The position numbers were made by a program, and so were the translations under genes. A stretch of DNA of 64,000 nt, taken from positions 1 through 64,000 of the forward strand of contig JAAYVD010000126.1 in assembly GCA_012517355.1 (NCBI GenBank), read 5' to 3'. The stretch comes from Candidatus Rifleibacteriota bacterium. Its GTDB lineage: Bacteria > Muiribacteriota > Ozemobacteria > Ozemobacterales > Ozemobacteraceae. Below, piece after piece: positions 18,799 to 27,282 of this stretch (positions within the stretch are counted from its first letter, which is position 1; the number at the start of each line of letters is the position of its first letter). The notes under the pieces were generated by a model. That model saw nothing but the letters and a program-made list of their open reading frames with translations, was not told where the DNA came from and made no database searches.

Positions 18799-19332
18799 CT
18801 ATGAGGCCTTCTTGTATTCCCAGGCCAGGTCCATGTAGTGCCGGGCCGAATCCTTGATCTGGGCGAGCCGCTCGTCGGAGACGGAGCCCTTGACCACGGC
18901 GGGGAGGCCGACCACCAGTGAGCGGGGAGGCACCTTCTGGCCTTCGCGCACCAGCGCTCCCGCGCCCACGATGCACCCGTCGCCGATCTCGGCGCCGGAC
19001 AGGATGATGGCTCCCATGCCGATCAGGCAGTCGTTGCCGATCCGGCAGGCATGCAGCAGGGCACGATGCCCCACGGTGACCCGCTCGCCGATGATCGTCG
19101 CCCCTTTCTCGGGGTCGGCGTCCTCGGTGGCCGAATCCACGTGGATGACCGTCTGCTCCTGGATGTTGGTGTCGCGGCCGATCCGGACCCGGTTGATGTC
19201 GCCCCGCACGCTCACGCCATACCACAGGCTGACGTTCTCACCGATTTCCACCTGCCCGATGACCACCGTGTTCTCGGCCAGGAAGGCCGAAGGATGGATG
19301 GTCGGACCTGCCCCCTTGTACTTTTTGATCAT
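18799..19332 (-). CDS. Gamma carbonic anhydrase family protein
   Basis: 177 aa, left-handed beta-helix made of hexapeptide repeats (IHPSAFLAENTVVIGQVEIG, NVSLWYGVSVRGD). The three zinc-ligand histidines of the family are present: VIHVDS and GHRALLHAC. These proteins form trimers and either hydrate CO2 or act as acyl-transfer or structural relatives (YrdA, PaaY). The start at 19332 has GGGAGGATACC directly upstream, much better than the longer frame beginning at 19356. Its leader faces the divergent TPR gene at 19502. Confidence 0.92.
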   Translation of the reverse strand: MIKKYKGAGPTIHPSAFLAENTVVIGQVEIGENVSLWYGVSVRGDINRVRIGRDTNIQEQTVIHVDSATEDADPEKGATIIGERVTVGHRALLHACRIGNDCLIGMGAIILSGAEIGDGCIVGAGALVREGQKVPPRSLVVGLPAVVKGSVSDERLAQIKDSARHYMDLAWEYKKAS

Positions 19333-19420
19333 GGTATCCTCCCTCGGAATTGTCACTCAAAAGGTACCTGAAAACGCAGGGAAAAGAAAGGCCCCCAGAG
19401 GAAGAGACCCTTTCGTCCCA

Positions 19421-19449
19421 TTGTAGAAACGGTGCATACGTGCTATGCT
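19421..19449 (+). promoter_or_regulatory. Promoter of the TPR / Cys-rich gene pair
   Basis: TTGTAG (19421-19426), a 17-bp spacer, TATGCT (19444-19449), with an extended TGC before the -10. Confidence 0.65.
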
Positions 19450-19501
19450 GTTGCCCTCTTCGACCGCGGGCAACGCACGCCGATGATATGAATGGACTGT
19501 C

Positions 19502-19870
19502 ATGGACCAGGACCGCGAACATATCGAGCAGGAGGGGTGGCGCCTCTACCAGCGCGGCGTCGATCTCGACGCCGAGGGAAAGGCTGAGGATGCCATTTCC
19601 GCCTACCGCGAAGCCGTGCGCGTCTGCCCGACCCTTCCCCAGGCCCATTTCAACCTGGGCGTCGACCTCGCCCTCCAGGGGCAATCCGACGAAGCCATCC
19701 GGGCCCTGCAACGGGCGGTGTGGCTGAAGCCCGAATTCATGAACGATCTCATGGAAGCCCTCGATCTCGATTACGAACAGCGGGAGACCGTGATCAATCC
19801 AGGCTGGGCCCCTGCCCTGCCGCCGCGGGTCCCCTCGCTGTTCGGCATGAAACGCGGAGGCAATGCATGA
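19502..19870 (+). CDS. Small TPR protein
   Basis: 122 aa, cytoplasmic. Residues about 8-80 form two tetratricopeptide repeats (GWRLYQRGVDLDAEGKAEDA, AHFNLGVDLALQGQSDEAI), followed by a short tail with LDYEQRETVINPGWAP. TPRs bind partner proteins; the partner is not evident. The gene overlaps the following Cys-rich gene by an ATGA junction, so the two are likely made together. Confidence 0.8.
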   Translation: MDQDREHIEQEGWRLYQRGVDLDAEGKAEDAISAYREAVRVCPTLPQAHFNLGVDLALQGQSDEAIRALQRAVWLKPEFMNDLMEALDLDYEQRETVINPGWAPALPPRVPSLFGMKRGGNA

Positions 19871-20034
19871 CCTGCACCAACACCAACAACCACAAGAACT
19901 ACTGCTGGGACGTCTTCAAGAAATCGGAATGCGAGACCTGCCCGTATTTCGTTTCCTACCAGGCGGGCACCGCCGACCTCGAGGCGATCAAGGAAATCGT
20001 CCTGATCGACGACGAGACCACCGGCGCGGACTAG
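19867..20034 (+). CDS. 55-aa Cys-rich protein
   Basis: 55 aa starting at the ATG that overlaps the TPR gene stop. It begins MTCTNTNNHKNYCWDVF, then has SECETCPYF and an acidic tail ending in DDETTGAD. The C...CWD...C..CPYF pattern resembles short metal-binding knuckles such as the two-CW type found near signalling proteins, probably binding zinc or iron. The codon usage and the ATGA overlap support it as a real gene. Function unknown. Confidence 0.7.
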   Translation: MTCTNTNNHKNYCWDVFKKSECETCPYFVSYQAGTADLEAIKEIVLIDDETTGAD

Positions 20035-20110
20035 CAGCGGCCCGACCGCCGCGAGGTCGGAAGGTCTCCCCTTGGCCCGCCACCGATGGCCACGCGGAAC
20101 CGTGGGATCG
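20035..20110. repeat. Degraded family A repeat
   Basis: Just after the Cys-rich gene, CCGACCGCC...GGTCGGAAGG, CCCCTTGG and CCGCCACCGATGG match the order of family A units at 775-935 but are eroded. The rest of the 20035-20378 gap shows no gene or clear signal. Confidence 0.4.
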
Positions 20111-20378
20111 CGCGGCGCCGAGCCCCCACCCCTGACCCCGATTCCCCCCGGTTTTCCTGACGAGGGAAATCCTGGAGCGCCCGGTTCCGTGTCCTCCTGC
20201 ACAGTGGCTTGGTCAGGGAACGACCGCGAACGTCCGCGGCCATCCGCGGCCAGCGGTCCTCTGCGCCCACGCCGGAATCAACAATCGGCGAGCAGGCGAC
20301 CCCGGGTTGGTCCCCGGGTCGCCCGTCCGATCTCTCGCTTTGTCCCCAAACCAGGGGCGGCCCGCGGCCGCCCGCCGG

Positions 20379-20765
20379 TCACATCTCGGTGTGTTGCCGC
20401 CGCAGTTTGTGCGGCTGGAACCATCGCTCGAGGAGGGAAAACCTCCCGAACCAGGAATCGTCCAGCGGCGGGTAATCAGGCGTCCAGGCCTTGACGGGCT
20501 TGGGGGGGGCCATCAGCAGGAGCCGCTGGGGAATGGTGTTCTGGAGAGCCACCGATTGCCGCTCGATGACCACCTCCAGCGACTTCATCCGCGACTCCAT
20601 CTCCTCCATGCGCCGGTTGATGTTCTTCAACAGGGCCTGGTTGGCCGCCAGCACCTGCCCGATGTCGACCGACACCTCGCCGGAATAGGGCTGCAGGCTG
20701 GTGTTCTCACCGCCCACGGCGGGATTTTCTTCGCGGTTTTCTTCGACCCTGATCTCGAACTTCAT
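20379..20765 (-). CDS. Small coiled-coil protein, unknown
   Basis: 128 aa, no signal peptide or membrane segment. The middle (about residues 38-80) is a coiled coil (ANQALLKNINRRMEEMESRM). The C-terminus is Trp/Pro-rich and basic (WFGRFSLLERWFQPHKLRR). The ATG at 20765 has AAGGAG 9 nt upstream. It is divergent from the TPR membrane protein at 21128 across a family B repeat. I do not recognise the family. Confidence 0.7.
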   Translation of the reverse strand: MKFEIRVEENREENPAVGGENTSLQPYSGEVSVDIGQVLAANQALLKNINRRMEEMESRMKSLEVVIERQSVALQNTIPQRLLLMAPPKPVKAWTPDYPPLDDSWFGRFSLLERWFQPHKLRRQHTEM

Positions 20766-20902
20766 CCGTTCGCTCCTTGCTCAGGACTGCCGGGACCCCC
20801 GGCGCCCATCTGTCTCTCAACCTATCGGCCAATCCGCCCGGATCCTTGAGAGGACATCCCGGAACCCTCGATCGCTTTCCGACGGTTCATGGAAAAAACT
20901 CC

Positions 20903-21053
20903 CGTCCGGTCCAGGGCTAACGGACCGCCAAGCGGAGCTTCCGCGAGGTGAACGCGTCAGCGTTCACCTCGCCAGCAGAAAGGGTCCAGGGCCATCGGCC
21001 CTGGTGGGGTGAAGGGGCAAACCCCCTTCGGCAAGCCTTTTTGCGGATCATTG
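20903..21053 (+). repeat. Multi-hairpin repeat (family B), copy 2
   Basis: About 150 bp, matching 5420-5571 over the full length with scattered substitutions. The hairpins are perfect here: GAGGTGAACGC/GCGTTCACCTC (11 bp, GTCA loop), CCAGGGCC/GGCCCTGG (8 bp, ATC loop) and GAAGGGG/CCCCTTC. It lies between divergent genes, ending about 40 bp before the -35 of the next promoter. Confidence 0.85.
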
Positions 21054-21092
21054 AAAAATCAAGGGATTGCCGGTCGAGGAAAGCCGTTCCGG

Positions 21093-21121
21093 TTGCCCTG
21101 GCCCGGGAGGTATGTTAGGTT
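21093..21121 (+). promoter_or_regulatory. Promoter giving a leaderless mRNA for the TPR gene
   Basis: TTGCCC (21093-21098), 17 bp, TAGGTT (21116-21121). The expected transcription start falls on or next to the ATG at 21128, and no ribosome site is present. Confidence 0.55.
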
Positions 21122-21127
21122 TTCTGC

Positions 21128-22927
21128 ATGGAAGGGTTGAAGGTCCCGATTTTGCTGTTGGCGTTGATCCTGGCCGCCTTCCTCTTGGTCTACGCCCCCT
21201 GGAAGCCCCGCACGGACAAGCCTTCCGGGCCCCGCCCGGAAAAACTCCCCGACATCGCCACCCAGGTCAGACTGGCGCGCAGCGCCTTCGAGAAGAACAA
21301 CTTCGCCGAGATGGTGAAACTCCTCGAACCGGTGCGGCTCGCCGACGACCCCAATGTCCAGTCGTTGCTGGGTTTCGCGTACGCCGGCCTCAAGGACTTC
21401 CCCGCCGCCATCGAGGCATTCGAAAAAGCCCTGGCCAAGAAGCGCGACGTTTCCTTCGGCTACTCGCTGGCCTTCCTCTACGAAAACATCCTCGACATGG
21501 AAAAGGCCCGCGCCCTCTATCTCGACCTGGGCACGGCCCCCCTGGGCAAGCAGATGGTCGTCAAGGTCAAGCTGGGAGCGGCCCGCTGCTCGCTCGCCCT
21601 CGGCGACCAGGCCACCGCCCTCAAGTGCTTCAAGGAGGTCCTGGCTCTCGACCCCACCCGCGAGGAACCCTACGTCGAGATCCTGAAGCTGATGCGACTG
21701 GCCCGCAACGGGAAGGACATCGACAAGCTCCGCGAAACGGGCGACCTGTTCCACAGCAAGAGCTTCCAGTACCAGTTCGCGCTGGGAACCCTGTATTACG
21801 AACTGGGCGATTTCCCCAAGGCCACCAAGGCCATCCAGGCCGCCATGGCGCTGAATCCCAAGAACTCATCGCCCTTCTATTTCCTCTACCAGATCCTGCG
21901 CAAGTCCAAGAAAGTCGAAGAGGCGGTCGCCGAGCTCGAGAAATTCTACGCGGTCAACCCCTTCCTCCCCTACATCTTCTTCGAAGCCGCCCTCGATGCC
22001 AAGGACCAGGGGCGCCTCGACCTCGCCTTCAAGTTCTTCCGTTCCTCGGTCACCATGGACCGCTCGCTGCTCGGCCGCGAAGACCGCGGCACCCTGTACG
22101 CCATCGAGCAGTATCTGAAGGAAAAAGGCACCCCGGTCGAACGCGAGTTCTTTCAGGCCCTGTTCGACTTCGCCAACGGCGATTTCCAGAAGGCCATGAA
22201 CAAGGTCAAGGTGGTCCTGCCGAAGATCCGTGACCCCCGCCTGAAAGACGATGCCGAGCGCATCGCCCGGGAGAGCTACGCCATCCTCCACCGCGAGGAC
22301 CAGTACAACGCCTACCAGGCCCGCCTCCGCCAGGAGCAACAGATGGCCATGTCGGCCCTCCAGGCCTCGATGAACGCCCGCCGCAACAACGTCCAGCAGC
22401 AACCTTCCACGGGCAGCCCGGCCGCCAGGGCCGAGGAACTGAAGCGAACCGCGATGCTCAACCCCAACGACGTCAAGCTGCAGTACAGCACCGCCCTGCA
22501 GCTGTCACGCCTCGGCGATCTCGAGGGGGCCAAGCTGTTCCTGCGCGAAACCATCCGGCTCGACCCCAACATTCCCGAAGCCTACTATTCGCTGGCCCGG
22601 CTGTCGCATCACCAGGGGAAGTCGGAAGAGGCCGCCGAACACCTCGCCGAAGCCCTGCGCCGCAGTCCGAACAACAGTCAGGCCCTTTCCTTCTCCGCCC
22701 TGATCCACAGCGAACTCGGCGACACCGACCGGGCCCAGAAGGAGGCCGAGGGCGCCATCGCCTCCAACCCGAACAACGGTGAGGCGCGGCTGGTGCTGGC
22801 CCGCCTCTATGCCTCCTCCCAGCCCGACAAGGCCCTGACCGAGGTCACCTTCGGCCTCGCCGTCGAAACCGACCCGCGCCGCATCGCCGAGTTCAACCAG
22901 CTCAAGGCCCGCCTCGGAAGCCACTGA
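21128..22927 (+). CDS. Membrane-anchored TPR protein
   Basis: 599 aa. An N-terminal hydrophobic helix (residues 4-22, LKVPILLLALILAAFLLVY) anchors or exports the protein. The rest is repeated TPR units in two blocks (about 40-330 and 430-590), e.g. FEKNNFAEMVKLLEPV, YYSLARLSHHQGKSEEAAEH and ALIHSELGDTDRAQKEA. A Gln/Asn-rich linker around 400-425 separates them. Such proteins act as scaffolds for envelope complexes; no enzymatic domain is seen. The promoter spacing implies a leaderless mRNA. It is convergent with mazG, 21 bp away. Confidence 0.85.
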   Translation: MEGLKVPILLLALILAAFLLVYAPWKPRTDKPSGPRPEKLPDIATQVRLARSAFEKNNFAEMVKLLEPVRLADDPNVQSLLGFAYAGLKDFPAAIEAFEKALAKKRDVSFGYSLAFLYENILDMEKARALYLDLGTAPLGKQMVVKVKLGAARCSLALGDQATALKCFKEVLALDPTREEPYVEILKLMRLARNGKDIDKLRETGDLFHSKSFQYQFALGTLYYELGDFPKATKAIQAAMALNPKNSSPFYFLYQILRKSKKVEEAVAELEKFYAVNPFLPYIFFEAALDAKDQGRLDLAFKFFRSSVTMDRSLLGREDRGTLYAIEQYLKEKGTPVEREFFQALFDFANGDFQKAMNKVKVVLPKIRDPRLKDDAERIARESYAILHREDQYNAYQARLRQEQQMAMSALQASMNARRNNVQQQPSTGSPAARAEELKRTAMLNPNDVKLQYSTALQLSRLGDLEGAKLFLRETIRLDPNIPEAYYSLARLSHHQGKSEEAAEHLAEALRRSPNNSQALSFSALIHSELGDTDRAQKEAEGAIASNPNNGEARLVLARLYASSQPDKALTEVTFGLAVETDPRRIAEFNQLKARLGSH

Positions 22928-22948
22928 GCTCCGCCACGGACCAACGGC

Positions 22949-23824
22949 TCAGAGAACCGGCTCCCGCTCCGACGACGGCGACGCTTGGGCGGCGGCCTTC
23001 TCCTCCCGCTTGATCGCGTCCCAGATCGCGTCCAGGTCCTGGATCGTCTTGCCGGTGAACCCGCCGGCGGGTTCGAGCCGGTCCTCGAGCTGACCGAACC
23101 GCCGGATGAACTTGGCGTTGGCCTGCCGCAGAGCCTGCTCCGGATCGAGTCCCAGCACCCGGGCGACGTTGACGATCGAGAACAGCAGGTCGCCCAGCTC
23201 GGCCTGCTGGGCGGCAGCGGTGCCCGACTCCACGTCCTGCCGGAACTCGGCGGCCTCCTCCCCGATCTTGGCCACGGCCGCCGCCCGGTCGGGAAAATCG
23301 AACCCGACCGTGGCCGCCTCGGCCTGGATCTGCCAGGCCGCCCGCAGGGCCGAGGCGAACTTCCCCGCTTCCTCCATGCGCGAGGAGAGGCGGTTCCGAA
23401 GCCGCTTCTCCTCGACCTTCAGCTTCCCCCACATGTCGACCACCTGGTCGGGGTTCAAGCCCCGTTCGACGTCGCCGAACACATGCGGGTGCCGGCCGAT
23501 CAGCTTGTCGGCGATGCCGCGCAGGACCTCGGCCATACTGAAGGTTCCTTTCTCCTCGGCGATGCGGGCGTGCATCGCGATGATCATGGTCACGTCGCCG
23601 AGTTCCTCGCAGACATGCAGGGGATCCTGTTTGCCGATCGCCTCGGCCACCTCGTTGGCCTCTTCGAGGAGGAATTTGCCCATCGTTTCGTGGGTCTGCT
23701 TGCGATCCCAGGAGCAGCCGTTCGGCGAGCGCAGGGCGCGGATGATGCCCATCAACCGGGCGAACTGGTGGAGTTCTTCGGATTGTTCCGATGGAGTGGA
23801 GGCGGGAGAACCTGTTTCCTGCAT
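22949..23824 (-). CDS. mazG: Nucleoside triphosphate pyrophosphohydrolase MazG
   Basis: 291 aa, two tandem MazG domains as in full-length MazG, which hydrolyses NTPs and dNTPs to the monophosphate and limits ppGpp or damaged nucleotides. The first domain has LRSPNGCSWDRKQTHETM, LLEEANEVAEAI and EELGDVTMII, with the metal-binding EExxE and ExxD pattern. The second has KIGEEAAEFRQDVE and ELGDLLFSIVNVAR. The start at 23824 fits MazG N-termini (FARLMGIIRALRSPNGC) and has a GAGGTC ribosome site 10 nt upstream. It follows aroK by 29 bp on the same strand. Confidence 0.95.
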   Translation of the reverse strand: MQETGSPASTPSEQSEELHQFARLMGIIRALRSPNGCSWDRKQTHETMGKFLLEEANEVAEAIGKQDPLHVCEELGDVTMIIAMHARIAEEKGTFSMAEVLRGIADKLIGRHPHVFGDVERGLNPDQVVDMWGKLKVEEKRLRNRLSSRMEEAGKFASALRAAWQIQAEAATVGFDFPDRAAAVAKIGEEAAEFRQDVESGTAAAQQAELGDLLFSIVNVARVLGLDPEQALRQANAKFIRRFGQLEDRLEPAGGFTGKTIQDLDAIWDAIKREEKAAAQASPSSEREPVL

Positions 23825-23853
23825 GGCTGGATGACCTCGAAAGGGGGGTGGGT

Positions 23854-24396
23854 TCAGGCGGAACGCAGAAGCCGGCGGGCCAGGCGTTCCACCAGGGATT
23901 CGATGGAATGGGAACCGGTCACGGTCCACGCCGCGACCTCCCGGTAGAGAGGCCGCCGGGCCCGCCAGCGCTCGCGCAGCGCACGGTCGGTGGCCCCATC
24001 GGCCAGGGGGCGGCCCGGTCCGGCCAGCCGGATGCGGCCGAGCAAAGCCCGAAACGGCGGATCGAGGAAGATGGTGGTGCCGTGCTCCCGCAAGGCCAGC
24101 CGGTTGGCCGGGTCTTCCACCACGCCGCCGCCCGTGGCCAGGACCGCCGGACGGTCGGGCCGGGCCAGGAATTCCGCCAGGATCGACCGCTCCTGCTCGC
24201 GGAAGGCCGGTTCCCCAGCCGTCTGGAAGATCTCGGCGATTGGGCACCCGGCACGGCCCTCGATGACCTGGTCGAGGTCGTGGAACCGGGCTCCCAGGCG
24301 GCGGGCGAGGTGCCAGCCCACCACCGTCTTGCCCGCGCCCATGAACCCGACGAGCACCACGGGAAACCGCAGGCCGCCTTCCCTCTTGGTCATCAT
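23854..24396 (-). CDS. aroK: Shikimate kinase
   Basis: 180 aa. It phosphorylates shikimate at O3 in aromatic amino acid synthesis. The P-loop is LVGFMGAGKTVVG; DLDQVIE provides the metal and shikimate-binding acid; ATGGGVVED is the shikimate-binding glycine loop; and RPLADG is the lid arginine motif. Start is the ATG at 24396, or the adjacent one at 24393. The mazG gene follows closely, so the two likely form an operon. No other aro genes are nearby. Confidence 0.94.
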   Translation of the reverse strand: MMTKREGGLRFPVVLVGFMGAGKTVVGWHLARRLGARFHDLDQVIEGRAGCPIAEIFQTAGEPAFREQERSILAEFLARPDRPAVLATGGGVVEDPANRLALREHGTTIFLDPPFRALLGRIRLAGPGRPLADGATDRALRERWRARRPLYREVAAWTVTGSHSIESLVERLARRLLRSA

Positions 24397-24523
24397 GGCA
24401 ACCCTGCCGGCAACCGTTCGGGCAGAGCCCGCTCACCCCTGGCGGCAGGGGAGAGCGGCGAGAGGGTGGAAGCGGGGGAAAGGGGCATGGAGAAAGGAAC
24501 CAGTTCGACCGTCCGGAATGACA

Positions 24524-24551
24524 ACGGGCGCAATCCGGAGACTGCGCCCGT
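24524..24551 (-). terminator. Hairpin downstream of the secreted protein gene
   Basis: A 9-bp stem ACGGGCGCA/TGCGCCCGT with a 10-nt loop lies 16 bp past the stop of the minus-strand gene ending at 24567. It has no T-run, so it may be a weak or rho-assisted terminator. Confidence 0.5.
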
Positions 24552-24566
24552 GGTTCGCGACGAAGG

Positions 24567-25130
24567 TCAGTTGACGGGCACGCCAGGGGCTCCCACGCTG
24601 GGAACCGGGATCTGCGAGCCGCCACCGGGGGCGCCGACCGGGATCTCGGGGGGCTTGATCGGAGTCGGGGTGAAGTTGGTGCCGCCGGTGCCGAAGGTGC
24701 CACCGTTGTAGCCGGAGCCGAACCCGTAGGTCGTGGTCTGGCCGGTGGTCACGCCCAACAGGTTGCGGATCAACCCGATCAACTGCGACAGGCGCATGGT
24801 GACCCCATTGAAATCCTGCATCAGGAGGTAAAACTTGATCTTGCCGGTGCGGTCGAGGATTTCCTCGATCAGGGGCAGGTAGGCGGGGTCGAGGTTCGCC
24901 TTCTTCAGGGCCGACTGGGCGTTGTTCAGATGGCCGAGGGCGGAAATCTCGTCGCGGATGCTGGGCTGCAGAGAGCGGCCGCACATCTCCAGGTCGGAGG
25001 CGACCATGGTCAGAAGGCTGATCAGCACGTGGTCGTTGGGATCGATCTTGTAGCCCCGCAGCTCGAAGGCCATCACGGGACCGAGAACGGCGGCGGACAA
25101 AATCAAGGCGAGTACGAGAGCGCGTTTCAT
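24567..25130 (-). CDS. Secreted protein of unknown function
   Basis: 187 aa. A clear signal peptide (MKRALVLALILSAAVLGPVMA) is followed by a helical domain (residues 25-125; SLLTMVASDLEMCGRSL, ILDRTGKIKFYLLMQDF) and a Gly/Thr/Pro-rich tail (TYGFGSGYNGGTFGTGG, then repeated VGAPG). The domain is unfamiliar. A GGAGGAG ribosome site precedes the ATG. It is divergent from the membrane protein at 25266. It could be a small periplasmic or surface protein. Confidence 0.75.
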   Translation of the reverse strand: MKRALVLALILSAAVLGPVMAFELRGYKIDPNDHVLISLLTMVASDLEMCGRSLQPSIRDEISALGHLNNAQSALKKANLDPAYLPLIEEILDRTGKIKFYLLMQDFNGVTMRLSQLIGLIRNLLGVTTGQTTTYGFGSGYNGGTFGTGGTNFTPTPIKPPEIPVGAPGGGSQIPVPSVGAPGVPVN

Positions 25131-25224
25131 GAAAGGGACTCCTCCTCGTTCGCAAAATTCCGAGTCAACATGTCAACTATACCACATTTTCCCAAGACCG
25201 GGAAGGGACACCCCGGCCGGGGAC

Positions 25225-25253
25225 TTGCACCCCCTGGGGATTCCCACTATACT
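25225..25253 (+). promoter_or_regulatory. Promoter giving a nearly leaderless mRNA
   Basis: TTGCAC (25225-25230), 17 bp, TATACT (25248-25253). The ATG at 25266 is only 12 bp past the -10, so the leader is at most about 6 nt. Confidence 0.65.
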
Positions 25254-25265
25254 CGCCGTGACCCT

Positions 25266-25772
25266 ATGAAAACCCATGCCCCCCACCTCGATTCTGCCTC
25301 CCCGAGAAACGGGAAGATCCATCCGCAGGTGGTGGCCTTGCTCGCTCTCGGCCTGGGAGTTTCCCTGATCCTGTCCGCGTGGCGGTCGCTCGGCCGCGAG
25401 TTCTCGGGCGTGGTCGTCGAAAAACGGGCGGAAGCAGGCTATTCATCGAGCTACTGGGTCTACCTGGTCTCGTCAGACTTCCTCAAAACCCCGGTCGCCC
25501 ACGAATCCCTGGTCAAGAAGATGACGGAAGCCGGACGACGGCGGGTCGGGATCTCCCGGGTCGTCTTCGGAGAGACCAGGGAACTGCAGACCATCTCCAA
25601 GGCCGCTTTTTCCCCATTCATCTACCTCGATGAAGACCGGCATCTCGACCTTGGTGTGCAGTGGTTGTTCTGGGGGATCATTTCCATCGCCGTTTCGATC
25701 TTCACGTTTCGGTCTGGCCAGAAACCCGCTCCTGAAGAAGAAGAAAGCATGGAGGCCCCTCTCGCGGAGTGA
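25266..25772 (+). CDS. Small membrane protein with two TM helices
   Basis: 168 aa. Hydrophobic helices at about residues 21-39 (VVALLALGLGVSLILSAW) and 128-148 (VQWLFWGIISIAVSIFTF) enclose a loop of about 90 residues (FSGVVVEKRAEAGYSSSYWV) that is probably extracytoplasmic. The tail is acidic (PEEEESMEAPLAE). I do not recognise the family. No Shine-Dalgarno is present; the promoter spacing implies near-leaderless translation. Confidence 0.7.
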   Translation: MKTHAPHLDSASPRNGKIHPQVVALLALGLGVSLILSAWRSLGREFSGVVVEKRAEAGYSSSYWVYLVSSDFLKTPVAHESLVKKMTEAGRRRVGISRVVFGETRELQTISKAAFSPFIYLDEDRHLDLGVQWLFWGIISIAVSIFTFRSGQKPAPEEEESMEAPLAE

Positions 25773-26035
25773 ACTTTCCGCACCACATCCGCGTGCGAGA
25801 AATTCACTCGATCCGACTGCCCAATTTTTGTTCAGAAAAAGCACATGCCTGTTTACTTTTCTAGCACGTGCGGCAGCCCGGTCTTGCCGCCATTTTCCAG
25901 GCGCGGGAAGGCGAAAACACGCTCAGGAAGAGTGTTTGAGGGAAACCGCCGTCATGGCCGGCGGATGCCCCTGATAAGTGGCACGATTGTTGCTGAATCT
26001 ACGTTGGAATGGTTTTCAACAGGATAAGTGACAAA

Positions 26036-26143
26036 ATGTTCAACACAAAAATTCTCGCCACCTATCAGGACTACGTCCTGATCCGGATTGACCCGAAGAG
26101 CAATCTCCAGGTCTGGGTGAAGCTGCCTCCGCAAGGCCGCTGA
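26036..26143 (+). CDS. 35-aa small protein, unknown
   Basis: A 35-residue ORF (starts MFNTKILATYQDYVLIRID, ends VKLPPQGR) lies in a stretch poorer in GC than its surroundings. An AGGA is 11 nt upstream of the ATG, and a strong rho-independent terminator begins 15 bp after the stop. That layout is typical of a genuine small transcript, but the peptide is unfamiliar. The RNA itself could instead be the functional product. The region 25773-26035 upstream has no longer ORF. Confidence 0.5.
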   Translation: MFNTKILATYQDYVLIRIDPKSNLQVWVKLPPQGR

Positions 26144-26158
26144 GCGCGACACTCCAGA

Positions 26159-26196
26159 AAACCTGAAGGCCTGACCGGGTCTTCAGGTTTTTCTTT
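26159..26196 (+). terminator. Rho-independent terminator of the 35-aa ORF
   Basis: AAACCTGAAG (26159-26168) pairs perfectly with CTTCAGGTTT (26181-26190), followed by TTCTTTT. Confidence 0.9.
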
Positions 26197-26369
26197 TCCC
26201 CGGATTTTCCCTAACCCTGTCTCCCTGTTTGGCACGCCGCACCGGCGTGCATATTGCCCCAACCGGTACTCCTGTTTTCTGGGAACTCAGCAGGGCCATG
26301 ATCGGGAAGGTCGGGAAGGTCGGGAAGGCCAGCCGACCAAACAAGGTCAATCCCGGATCGAAAGAAACG

Positions 26370-26465
26370 ACCCCGACCGCCCCGATGTCGGAAACGCCCC
26401 TTTGCCACCATGGAGGCGGCACGAAACGCCAGATTCGCGCTTCGCCCAGGGGCCGCCCCGTTCCC
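26370..26465. repeat. Family A dispersed repeat, single copy
   Basis: CCGACCGCCCCGATGTCGG, GCCCCTTTGCC, GGCGGCACGAAACG and CCCAGGGGCC follow the same order as in 775-935. The remaining part of the 26197-26578 gap has only a CCCCGGGG-type palindrome at about 26538-26570, just past the M23 gene stop, which may serve as its terminator. Confidence 0.6.
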
Positions 26466-26578
26466 CCTCGTCGAAAAATCCACCGGTCAAACGGCTGCTT
26501 TGGAAGGGGCTTGGGGGCCGAACCATGGGAACGGGAATCCCCGGGGAGGAATCGGCCTCCCCGGGGGTAGCTTTTCCG

Positions 26579-27280
26579 TCAGCGGGAGAGGAAACGCATC
26601 GGGTCGACCACCGCCCCTTTGCGCCGCACCTCGAAGTGAAGATGAGAGCCGGTGGTGATTCCCGTCCGGCCGACCTGGCCGACCGACTGGCCGTTTCCAA
26701 CCGTCTGGCCGAGTTTCACCGACAACCGAGAACAATGGGCATAGACCGTGGACATCCCGTTGCCGTGGTCGACTTCCACCATCAACCCATACCCGGACCG
26801 CCATCCCGAGTAGATGACGCGCCCCGCGGCCACCGAACGGATGGGGGTCCCGGTGCGGGCCGGGATGTCGACACCCGTGTGGAAGGTCCGGGAGATGCGC
26901 CGGTAGGGGTGCTTCCGGTAGCCGAAATAGGAACTGATCTTGCCCGAGACAGGCATCATGAATGTCCCGAGAGGACCGGCCGCCTGGAAATCGGCGGGAA
27001 GGCGGAGGGTGGAACCGACCGCGCGCGAGGGCTGACGACGCTTGGCGGGGCTGACATTGAAGGATCTCACCGCCCCCCGGTCCGAACCGTGAGTGCCGAG
27101 GGTATCGAAGAACAGGCCTTTGTCCTGGACGGGAGGGGCAACCCTCAGGCCAGGATCGGCGACCTTGCCGCCAGCGGGGAACGGAACCTGGACCCCGGCT
27201 TGGGCGCCGGGCAGAAGAACACCAACGAACAGGGTGATGAAAACGATCGTACGCAACCGGGAAACCGTGCGCATTCTCAT
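26579..27280 (-). CDS. M23 family metallopeptidase (peptidoglycan hydrolase)
   Basis: 233 aa from the ATG at 27280. A signal peptide (RLRTIVFITLFVGVLLPGAQA) is followed by an unstructured stretch and a C-terminal LytM/M23 domain from about residue 115: MMPVSGKISSYFGYRKHP, the zinc motifs HTGVDIPA and SHLHFEV, and VYAHCSRL. It should cleave peptide cross-bridges in the cell wall. A longer frame with a TTG at 27307 exists, but that codon lies inside a leader hairpin. The gene is preceded by a ydaO-type c-di-AMP riboswitch with its own promoter, which fits the known control of wall hydrolases by c-di-AMP. Confidence 0.93.
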   Translation of the reverse strand: MRMRTVSRLRTIVFITLFVGVLLPGAQAGVQVPFPAGGKVADPGLRVAPPVQDKGLFFDTLGTHGSDRGAVRSFNVSPAKRRQPSRAVGSTLRLPADFQAAGPLGTFMMPVSGKISSYFGYRKHPYRRISRTFHTGVDIPARTGTPIRSVAAGRVIYSGWRSGYGLMVEVDHGNGMSTVYAHCSRLSVKLGQTVGNGQSVGQVGRTGITTGSHLHFEVRRKGAVVDPMRFLSR

Positions 27281-27282
27281 TT

